The notes below the pieces were generated by a model. That model did not search any database and was not told where the DNA came from. It worked only from the letters and a program-made list of their open reading frames with translations. This document shows, piece by piece, positions 7,583-14,735 of a DNA stretch of 25,484 nucleotides. The DNA is taken from NCBI GenBank assembly GCA_003241475.1, contig QFQB01000023.1, forward strand, positions 1 through 25,484. Reading direction: 5' to 3'. The position numbers were made by a program, and so were the translations under genes. Each line of letters begins with the position of its first letter. Within the stretch, counting starts at the first letter, position 1. Origin of the DNA: Micavibrio aeruginosavorus (GTDB lineage Bacteria; Pseudomonadota; Alphaproteobacteria; Micavibrionales; Micavibrionaceae).

Positions 7583-9789
7583 GCTGCCTCCAGTATCAGG
7601 TTCATAATTTTTTCGGGTGCGCCGATGATCGGTGTTTCCCCGCGTTGCAAAAGAACAATGGTGTCGGCCATCTTTAAGAAATCTTCGCGATAAGTGACCA
7701 TGAAACAGGTTCGTTGCCCTTTGTTGCGTGCCAGATATTCGCGCAAATTGCGCCCCGCACGACCCGATAGGACCGTGTTGGATATTTCATCAATTAATAG
7801 GATCGGTGCCGTGTGAAGGTAGAGGCGCGCCAGCGAAAGACGCATCATCAAGTTGGCGGGCAATGCGCTGACATTGTAGCGACCAATCTGTGTATTCAAA
7901 CCGTCTGGAAGGGCGTTTATTTCCTGCGTTGCTTCGGCCAGATCGAGCGCAGAAATTATATCTTCTCGACTGGCGATCGGATTGCAAAGACGAAGATTAT
8001 CGATAATGGTTCCCTCAAAAAAGTCATATTGTTGCGCAATATAGGCAATCTGCTTACGAAGAGCGGTCGCATCAAGCTGACGGATATCAAATCCGTCAAT
8101 CTGCACCGATCCCTCAGTTGGCCTGTATAGGCCTTTGACAACTTTCAGAAGACTGGATTTTCCGGCACCATTGTCGCCCGTTACCACGACGAAATCTCCG
8201 GAACGTGTTTCGAATGTAACTTGTGATAAAATAGAATCACCATCTTCTTGATAGCGTAGTCCCATATTGTTGAAAGAGATGTTTCCTTTGATAGTGCTGA
8301 GAACGGAACTAGTTCGGCCTTGTTGCGCTTCGGTGTCCAAATCCATCAAATTGTTGACCTGAATAATACTGTTGCGAAGTTGTTCCATGCGCGGGATCAT
8401 CGTACAGATGCTGTAAAACGGCGTAATAACACGCCATACGAGGATCATGGTAGCGACCAGAGCACCTGTACTGATTTCTCCTGCCCAGATCATATGCGCT
8501 CCGAAACTGATGGCTAGTACGGCCGACAGAATGGTAAGGGCATTTCCCAATGTCTCACCGACCATACCCAGAAAATTTAGATGAAAATGCGCCATCATTT
8601 CCTTGCCCGAAAGATCGCGGAATTTCATTTGCCACAAATTGTCCAGGCCATAGGCGCGGATACCGCGTATCTTTTCAAAGGATTCTATTGTGAATTGCTG
8701 ACGCGCAGAACTCGCCTTAGCGGCAAGGCGGATAGAGGTCTTTACACGTTTATATATTAGATAGAATAAAGCGCAGTAAACGGCGCACATGGCGAGGGGC
8801 ACGAACACAAGGTTTCCGGCAATAAAATAGATAGCGAGAGCAGCGATCACAACGAACGGCATTTCGATCATCGACAAAAAGACAGATCCGCAGAAGAAAT
8901 CGCGAATAGATTCAAATGTTTTTATACGTGCAATTTGCGCGGCCACGGAAGCGCGCTCTATAAGGGCAGGGGATAGGCCGATGAGATGCGAGAATATTTT
9001 GTTGCCGACAATATTGTCCATACGGGCGGCAATCCACGAAAGACCACGCGAACGTATGGCACGCAAGACCGTTTCGAACGATGCAGACAGAAACATGCCG
9101 AACAGGACCATGGGCAGAACATCAATTGTACCAGTAGCAATAACGCGGTTGTAGACCAGCATGAGCAGGAGGGGCGTGCTCAGCGAGATCACGTTGATGA
9201 CAAGACCTGCCGTCAGAATTTGTGCGAAAGTGCCCTTGAAGCGGCCCATAAGCGCACGAAACCAGCCATAATTCGTCCCTGCCCGGATGAATTTGGACGT
9301 TGACGGACGGTTTTCGTCAAATCTCTCAAACAAGATGGCGCGGCCTTTGTCCCGTGCTAACTGATCCTTGTAGAGATAGGTCAGCGTTTCATTTTTAAAG
9401 ACTTTGATGCGGTCGCCTTCTTGCGCAACCAGAATAACGGGAGTTCCATCTTTTTGTATGAATAACGATGGAAAAAGCCGTTGATCGAGTTCGTTTACTT
9501 TAACCGGAATTTGTCGCGAAAAATATCCTAGCCTTGCCAGGGCATTCAAAACATCCGATTCATCGTAACCGTTTCTATTAAACGGCAAAGCCTCCATAAA
9601 ACGATAGGTGCGACATTTTGGTTCTAACGCCAAAACGAGTGCGCAAAGACAGCTTTCCCATGTTCCCGGATCTTGAAAAGAACGGATTCCTGAATCTTTC
9701 ATGATTTTCATCATGCGTTCGACGGGTTCCAGCTTTTCGGCAGGGACGTCTTTGGGATTGCTGAATTTTATTGTTTTGTTTTTTATCAT
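7579..9789 (-). CDS. T1SS ABC half-transporter with C39-like domain; Walker A/B intact, signature and H-loop altered
   Basis: A 736-aa ABC exporter subunit. Residues about 25-158 form a C39-like (LapB-type) N-terminal domain without a convincing catalytic Cys/His arrangement, so it probably binds cargo rather than cleaves it. Residues about 180-465 are the six-helix membrane domain; residues 500-736 are the nucleotide-binding domain. The Walker A GDNGAGKSS (538-546), Q-loop (YIAQQ) and Walker B LLIDE (Asp667, Glu668) are intact. The LSGGQ signature is replaced by SALPA (641-645), the D-loop Asp is lost, and the switch histidine is replaced by Tyr700 (VTYR). The changes complement those of the adjacent ABC gene, suggesting a heterodimer in which this subunit supplies the Walker motifs of the single functional ATP site. 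Its ATG overlaps the upstream ABC stop (ATGA). It belongs to the LapB/HlyB superfamily; the role in exporting the 999-aa protein is inference. Confidence 0.92.
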   Translation of the reverse strand: MIKNKTIKFSNPKDVPAEKLEPVERMMKIMKDSGIRSFQDPGTWESCLCALVLALEPKCRTYRFMEALPFNRNGYDESDVLNALARLGYFSRQIPVKVNELDQRLFPSLFIQKDGTPVILVAQEGDRIKVFKNETLTYLYKDQLARDKGRAILFERFDENRPSTSKFIRAGTNYGWFRALMGRFKGTFAQILTAGLVINVISLSTPLLLMLVYNRVIATGTIDVLPMVLFGMFLSASFETVLRAIRSRGLSWIAARMDNIVGNKIFSHLIGLSPALIERASVAAQIARIKTFESIRDFFCGSVFLSMIEMPFVVIAALAIYFIAGNLVFVPLAMCAVYCALFYLIYKRVKTSIRLAAKASSARQQFTIESFEKIRGIRAYGLDNLWQMKFRDLSGKEMMAHFHLNFLGMVGETLGNALTILSAVLAISFGAHMIWAGEISTGALVATMILVWRVITPFYSICTMIPRMEQLRNSIIQVNNLMDLDTEAQQGRTSSVLSTIKGNISFNNMGLRYQEDGDSILSQVTFETRSGDFVVVTGDNGAGKSSLLKVVKGLYRPTEGSVQIDGFDIRQLDATALRKQIAYIAQQYDFFEGTIIDNLRLCNPIASREDIISALDLAEATQEINALPDGLNTQIGRYNVSALPANLMMRLSLARLYLHTAPILLIDEISNTVLSGRAGRNLREYLARNKGQRTCFMVTYREDFLKMADTIVLLQRGETPIIGAPEKIMNLILEAA

Positions 9790-11495
9790 CGTGAAAGCTC
9801 CGTATAAACGACGTTTTTCCGGGTATCGATATTGCGGGGAATTTCACGAAGGCGGGTTTTTTCAAGAACAAAAAATTGTGAGGCTTGCGAGGTGAGGTTC
9901 TGGTCGTCAGAGGAGATAATGATCGTGGCCTTGCCCATCAGGCGGGCCAGAAGATTGTGGACGAGGTTGTAACCGTCGCGGTCCAGTGCGCGGTCGGCAT
10001 TATCGAAGATAATAAGGCGTGGTTTAGGAGCAAGCACACGTACCATGGCAATGCGTTGCTTCAAGCCTGGAGGGATGGTGTCTGTCGCGCTACCGCTCAA
10101 GAATGTGTCAAAGCCCGAAGGAAGGCTGGCGATATCTTTGTCGATCTGGAAGAGCGCCGACATTTCTTGCACCTTGTCATCGGAAATTTGTCCAAAGCAG
10201 GTAAGATTGTCGCGGATGGTCCCACGGAAGATGACGCCTTCGCTCTGGATATAGCCGACATGGTTAATAAGATCTTTGGCGGCATAGCGTAGGATGTTTT
10301 GTCCGTCCACCGTAACGATTCCCATCGTGGGCGCATACAGGCCCGCAATAATGTCCAAAAGCGCATCAAGTGAAGATGCATTGTCGGACGAGATTGAAAT
10401 ACAGGCCCCTTTGGGCAGATCCAGAGAAATATTTTGTAAAAGCAAAGGCGACGAATCTGAGCGGCGGAAGGAAACATTGTCCAAAGACAATGTTCCTTCG
10501 CGCTCGGGGGATGCCCCTTCATCGGGTGCTGAGGGATGAAGGGGAATTTCAAAAATGCTTTCAACTTTTTGACGAGAAATTGTGTAATCCTGATATTTGG
10601 CCCAAAGACCAAGCGCCCGCTGTACCGGTTGCATGATACGGCCCGATAGAAGAATGGTAGCAATCAGGGCGCCGGTCGAAATCGTTCCCTGTAGAACCAA
10701 GACGGCACCCGCGCCGATGATTCCAGCAACCATTAAGTGTGAGAACACGGATGCCGTATCAAAGGCGCGGGCGGAGTCTTCGGTCACACGGTAATTGGCA
10801 ATGGTGGATTCTTCTTCCAAAGCTTCGTACCGGCGAGAGAAGATGTTTTCCAGTCCAAAGGATTTCAAACTATGAATTCCTTCGAGGCTTTCAATCAGGA
10901 AATTGTAACGCGCATCGTCAATCTCATCGCGTTCTTGCAGGGCGTTGCGGAGTGTGCGTCCTTGAAAATAGGAAATGGCCGTGAATAGCATTAAGACCGC
11001 CGCAGGCACGATGGCAAGAGGGCCGGAAATGTAGATGATAAGCATAATAAACAACGGTACGAATAAAAGTTCGAAAATCGTGATTGTGGAGTATCCGTTG
11101 TAAAAGTCACGCAAGCGCCCTATGGCGGCAAGGCGGTTCATATGCTCGCCTATGCCGTATGACACGGGTGCGCCCAAATCCGAGCGAAGAATATGGTTGA
11201 TGGCCTGACAAGAGAGGCGGTGTTCGTAAGCGGCACCTGCCCACCCCATACAATAGGAGCGCGAAAGCCGCATGACCGTTTCCAGAATGACCGCGATACA
11301 AACGCCCGTGATAAGCACAGGCAATGTTCCTGATCCGGGATTGGGAAGGATGCGGTCATAAATTTGCAACGTCATCGTCGGCATGGCCAGCGATAGAATG
11401 TTGATAGTCAGACTGGAGAGAAGCAAATCCCTCTTGCTAACCTCAAACCCATCGGGATGAAGTATGTCTTTATTCTCAGCCCCCACAAAAAACAT
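9786..11495 (-). CDS. T1SS ABC half-transporter with degenerate nucleotide-binding domain
   Basis: A 569-aa ABC exporter subunit without an N-terminal peptidase-like domain. The membrane domain spans about residues 22-310 (MPTMTLQIYDRILPN is typical of T1SS permeases) and the NBD about 335-550. The NBD is clearly degenerate: the Walker A region reads SSDNASSLDALLDIIAG (369-385), with no glycine-rich loop and Leu where the Lys should be; Walker B is LIIFDN (494-499), with Asn499 replacing the catalytic Glu; the switch His position is in SSDD (528-531). The signature region is IPPGLKQR (474-481), keeping the Gly and the following basic helix, and the D-loop Asp is kept (ADRALD). It probably cannot hydrolyse ATP itself but may complete the ATP site of the neighbouring subunit. 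The ATG overlaps the cargo stop by one base (TAATG), so it is translationally coupled to the putative cargo. Confidence 0.92.
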   Translation of the reverse strand: MFFVGAENKDILHPDGFEVSKRDLLLSSLTINILSLAMPTMTLQIYDRILPNPGSGTLPVLITGVCIAVILETVMRLSRSYCMGWAGAAYEHRLSCQAINHILRSDLGAPVSYGIGEHMNRLAAIGRLRDFYNGYSTITIFELLFVPLFIMLIIYISGPLAIVPAAVLMLFTAISYFQGRTLRNALQERDEIDDARYNFLIESLEGIHSLKSFGLENIFSRRYEALEEESTIANYRVTEDSARAFDTASVFSHLMVAGIIGAGAVLVLQGTISTGALIATILLSGRIMQPVQRALGLWAKYQDYTISRQKVESIFEIPLHPSAPDEGASPEREGTLSLDNVSFRRSDSSPLLLQNISLDLPKGACISISSDNASSLDALLDIIAGLYAPTMGIVTVDGQNILRYAAKDLINHVGYIQSEGVIFRGTIRDNLTCFGQISDDKVQEMSALFQIDKDIASLPSGFDTFLSGSATDTIPPGLKQRIAMVRVLAPKPRLIIFDNADRALDRDGYNLVHNLLARLMGKATIIISSDDQNLTSQASQFFVLEKTRLREIPRNIDTRKNVVYTELSR

Positions 11496-14494
11496 TATCC
11501 GAACAGGCCTCCGTGATGTGATCCGCCATTCCCGCTACCGCCCAGTAAGCCGCTTACGATCGGTGCAGTTGTAATAACGGGAATGGTTGGTAATGATGTT
11601 GTCGGCATGGTTATAATAGGATCGGGGATCATACTGGACGGATCTGCTGTAAGCCCTGTGCCCAGGATATCGCCCGCACTGGGAAGTATGGTTTCTGTCC
11701 ATGTCGTCAAGGTTGAAATGGGATCAGACCCTGTGACGGACGAAGCCAACGCGCCGAGATCTAGGCCGCCCGTGTTTCCGGCGCTACTATCAAGTAGAAC
11801 GACTGCTCCATCGATGGTGGAATTGAGCGTTTCATCGACAGTTTGCAAAAGAGAACTCAGTCCACTATCCAATTGGTCGATATTGAAGTTCGTGCCGTCG
11901 GTCAGGGCGTTTGTTACGCTATCAAAACTTTGCAGTCCATTGTCTGCATTTGTCACTGCGTCCGCAATAATAGGGTCTGCCCAGAAAGCAAGACCATCAG
12001 TAACGGGAGATAGAGTATTATTGACGGCATCAACAATGTCGAATAGGGCATTGTCTACTGGGGAGAGGGCGTCGCTCAGCAGTGGATCTGTCAACGCACC
12101 GATCGTGTCGCCGATATCGGAAGAAAGATCTACTCCAAGATCGATGTCGCCGACAATATTCTCTGCGAAGTCGAGTGGGACGTGGACATCTTGTCCTAGA
12201 AGCGGCATATCACCGATACCGAGGTTGATCGTAAGATCGCTGTCCGTACCGCTATTGTCCGGTAGGCCCAAAAAATCGAAATCGGGCGTTACATTCAAGT
12301 CAACATCGCCAAGGATGTTTTCAACGGGATCAAGAACAAGCTGTCCTGCATCATCAAGTCCAGCCACGCCTAGATCAAGACCAGTATCGATTACAACATC
12401 GGTATCACCTGTTTGATCGAAAGGAACAAGGTCGCCCATAAAGTCAGACAAGCCACCACCGACCTGTGAAAGCGGGGAGTCCAAATCGCTTCCGCCCATG
12501 GCCGCGTCAAACATATCAGGTGCCATGTTACCCAAAATATTGCCCGCAATGCCCAGATCGAGATCAATATCGCCTACGACAGACTCGATAGGATCAAGAG
12601 AAATATTAAGGCCATCTTGCAAAAGCGCATTGTCGATAATACCAAGATCGATTGGGATAACGACATCCGTATCTGTGCCGTTTGTATCGTTGGTTCCCAA
12701 AAGACCGAGACCTATATTGCCGCCTATATCAAGATCGCCTACTAAATCTTCCACTGGGTTGAGCGCCAGATTCAGGGCATTATCGACTAGATCAACGCCC
12801 AGAAGGTCAATACCGGTTACTAAGGAAAGATCCGTGTCTACGCCATCGCCAAACGGAAGGATGTCGCCGACGGCACTAGAAAGACCGTCTCCCAGTTGGG
12901 CAAGAAGATCGTTCTGGCCGTTTCCGCCCGCAAGGTTATCAAAGAATGGCTCGGCAATGTTGCCCAGAATATTTGCCGCAATGCCTAGATCCAGATCAAT
13001 ATCGCCCAGAATATTTTCAACAGGGTCGAGCGATATATTCAACGTGTCTCCCAAAACCGCATTGTCCATCAGCCCAAGTCCAAGAGGAATGCTGATATCC
13101 GTATCTGGCCCACCGTCATTATTATCTGTTCCCAGAAGGCCAAGGCCAAGAGCGCCACCGATGTCGAGATCGCCGACCAGATTTTCAACCGGATTGACGA
13201 TGGTTTCTGCGATGCCGTTGAGTATATCTGCGCCAAGGATGGGTTCAAGACCGCCTAGGGAAAGATCCGTGTCTCCGTTTCCGCTACCGCCGCCCAAAAG
13301 GGGAAGGCCGCCCAAAAGCTCGTTGGTCAAATCAAGATTGATGTCGATATCACCAAGCAACCCTTCGGCAATATCAAGCGGTACGTCGATCCCGAGATCG
13401 GGCAGATGGATTCCAAGAAGTTCCAGATCAGTTCCTATATGCAGGTCCGTGTCATCCGCACCAGTATCAGGCTGGAATGGATTGATAAGAACATCCAATG
13501 ATGTATGGGAAAGAAGGTTGCCTAAAAGGTCTTGAACCGGATTGAGCAAAGGAGCTGTGTCAAGCGTCTGGTTGAGGACATTGGTGATTGTATCGCCGTT
13601 GATGATATCGAGATTGAGGTTTGTAATATCATCAACCAGAACGTCTAGATTAAGACCAATCGGACCTAAGCCGCCACCGTTGTTAAAGATATTGTTTATG
13701 GTGTCAAAGACATTGTTTGTGATGGTGGTTAAAATATCGGATGTGTTATCAACCGTGTTGTTAATGACATCTCCAAGATTGGTTGTAGTGTTGTTAATGA
13801 CATCACCCAGGTTGGTTGTGGTATCGTCGATGATATTGGTGATGTTCTCAATAATAGTATCTCCACCGCCTGTACCGTCTATGCCATCTGTGCCATCCAC
13901 ACCATTTTGTCCATTGGATGATACCCCGTCAGAGCCGTTCGATCCATTATTTGCTGGCGTGATGGTCGATGAAGATAGATTGGATGATGAAGAGCTGGCA
14001 TAATTTGTTACATCGCTAAAAGGATTTGTCGACTGAGAGTTGCTGGCATGATTGGAAGCGCTCAAATTTCCTGCAGTAGACGATGTGTTGTTTGATCCGT
14101 TCAACTGACCCAATTCGCCTGCGCCCGAGTCTCCACCAAAACCGCGATCCATATTCGTATCCAATGGATCATTGTTGTTGCCTGTAATGCCAAAGCCGTT
14201 GGAAAAAGCAGGATTGAAATGGTCGAAAGGATTTTCATTCATAGCAATGTTGAATGGATTGGCATTGCCAATGGCTTCATTGGTTTGACCGGCCTGCATC
14301 ATCAAAAAGTTCAGGTTACCCGAACCAGTAGCGCTTTCTGTTACGCCGTCCAGATCGTTCGCCATATATTCATCGGCATCGAGTTTTCGCAAAGGCGCAT
14401 TTAAAAAATTGCTGAACGAGTCGAGTGAAGACTGCATCGACTGCGTAGCCTCGCCGATCGGTAAGTTTGGAAGGTCTGGTGTATCTTTACTCAT
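11495..14494 (-). CDS. Acidic, nearly Lys/Arg/Cys-free repeat protein, candidate type I secretion cargo or adhesin
   Basis: I do not recognise a named family. The 999-aa product has two Lys (3, 37), two Arg (36, 117) and no Cys; residues 118-999 have no basic residue except a few His. There is no Sec signal peptide. Regions: a Ser/Asn/Gly-rich N-terminal part (1-183); a short collagen-like G-X-Y stretch (184-210, interrupted at 191-194); an Asn/Thr/Ile-rich segment with 11-residue periodicity (212-270, including a perfect tandem TTTNLGDVINN); seven or eight repeats (319-800) built on a D/N-P-V-E-N-x-x-G-D-x-D-L motif and a DTD motif; a region rich in Asp, Asn and Thr (800-950); and a Pro/Thr tail ending GSHHGGLFG. 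No RTX nonapeptides are seen. It is the first gene of the operon, with GGAG 6 nt before the ATG, and abuts the ABC gene (TAATG). Secretion by that exporter is inferred from position, acidity and lack of Cys. The + strand frames open across it are shadows. Confidence 0.88.
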   Translation of the reverse strand: MSKDTPDLPNLPIGEATQSMQSSLDSFSNFLNAPLRKLDADEYMANDLDGVTESATGSGNLNFLMMQAGQTNEAIGNANPFNIAMNENPFDHFNPAFSNGFGITGNNNDPLDTNMDRGFGGDSGAGELGQLNGSNNTSSTAGNLSASNHASNSQSTNPFSDVTNYASSSSSNLSSSTITPANNGSNGSDGVSSNGQNGVDGTDGIDGTGGGDTIIENITNIIDDTTTNLGDVINNTTTNLGDVINNTVDNTSDILTTITNNVFDTINNIFNNGGGLGPIGLNLDVLVDDITNLNLDIINGDTITNVLNQTLDTAPLLNPVQDLLGNLLSHTSLDVLINPFQPDTGADDTDLHIGTDLELLGIHLPDLGIDVPLDIAEGLLGDIDINLDLTNELLGGLPLLGGGSGNGDTDLSLGGLEPILGADILNGIAETIVNPVENLVGDLDIGGALGLGLLGTDNNDGGPDTDISIPLGLGLMDNAVLGDTLNISLDPVENILGDIDLDLGIAANILGNIAEPFFDNLAGGNGQNDLLAQLGDGLSSAVGDILPFGDGVDTDLSLVTGIDLLGVDLVDNALNLALNPVEDLVGDLDIGGNIGLGLLGTNDTNGTDTDVVIPIDLGIIDNALLQDGLNISLDPIESVVGDIDLDLGIAGNILGNMAPDMFDAAMGGSDLDSPLSQVGGGLSDFMGDLVPFDQTGDTDVVIDTGLDLGVAGLDDAGQLVLDPVENILGDVDLNVTPDFDFLGLPDNSGTDSDLTINLGIGDMPLLGQDVHVPLDFAENIVGDIDLGVDLSSDIGDTIGALTDPLLSDALSPVDNALFDIVDAVNNTLSPVTDGLAFWADPIIADAVTNADNGLQSFDSVTNALTDGTNFNIDQLDSGLSSLLQTVDETLNSTIDGAVVLLDSSAGNTGGLDLGALASSVTGSDPISTLTTWTETILPSAGDILGTGLTADPSSMIPDPIITMPTTSLPTIPVITTAPIVSGLLGGSGNGGSHHGGLFG
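12095..13540 (-). repeat. Repeat array inside the cargo gene, alternating ~55- and ~88-residue units
   Basis: Codons 319-800 of the cargo gene. Copies of the NPVENLVGD-type motif start at residues 319, 374, 434, 490, 579, 634, 722 and 775, giving spacings of 55, 60, 56, 89, 55, 88 and 53. Each unit also has a DTD-type motif (348, 408, 464, 553, 608, 697, and TDSD at 750). Units beginning at 434+490 and 579+634 form a duplicated super-repeat of about 144 residues, with near-identical blocks such as GLGLLGT and DIDLDLGIA. DNA copies have diverged at synonymous sites, so the duplication is not very recent. Confidence 0.85.
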
Positions 14495-14735
14495 GTCTGA
14501 CTCCGCTCATAGTGCTGTTCGTATGTGATATGTTCCCACGCAACGATAGCAACCTGCGGTTTAATTATGGGTTAAAGAAAAGGGCGTAAAAAGCCTGTAA
14601 TACGGCAGTATTCTTAAGTTATGTTTCGTTGATTGATGATCCGTTTTGTTCCATTGTGACATTTATGGTTGTATACGCGTTTTGCAAAACGCATTGCAGA
14701 CACATAACCCTAGGCGTTCGTCATTGAGGCGATTT
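14495..14735. promoter_or_regulatory. Divergent promoter region between secretion operon and TolC-family gene
   Basis: The 241-nt region must drive the six-gene operon leftward and the TolC-family gene rightward. It is AT-rich. The cargo gene has a good ribosome binding site (GGAG before its ATG) and the tolC-like gene a weaker TGAGG. A TTGTTC...TGTATA pair with an 18-nt spacer (14646-14675) could be a weak rightward promoter. The perfect palindrome at 14677-14692 lies just downstream of it. No terminator or RNA gene is evident. Confidence 0.55.
14677..14692. promoter_or_regulatory. Perfect 16-bp palindrome (candidate operator)
   Basis: GCGTTTTGCAAAACGC is a perfect inverted repeat, 43 nt before the chosen tolC-like start and about 180 nt before the cargo start. 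Followed by CATTGC rather than a T-run, it is not a typical terminator, and its place between divergent parts of one secretion system favours an operator. The regulator is unknown. Confidence 0.5.

Noticed and set aside
12095..13540. CRISPR-like array
   Set aside because: The periodic sequence is protein repeats with diverged DNA copies and long variable units, not short identical repeats with spacers.
11583..14003. Three long plus-strand ORFs (277, 345 and 153 aa) opposite the cargo gene
   Set aside because: Ser/Pro/Arg-rich shadows caused by the repetitive Asp/Leu/Gly codons of the real gene; the minus-strand frame has the repeat structure, ribosome binding site and operon position.
11495..14494. 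RTX toxin or RTX adhesin
   Set aside because: I looked for GGxGxDxUx nonapeptides and found none; the Gly/Asp richness comes from a different repeat.
14646..14735. Longer N-terminus for the TolC-family protein (start at 14646)
   Set aside because: The extra 30 residues precede a perfect signal peptide, would cross the 16-bp palindrome, and lack a ribosome binding site.
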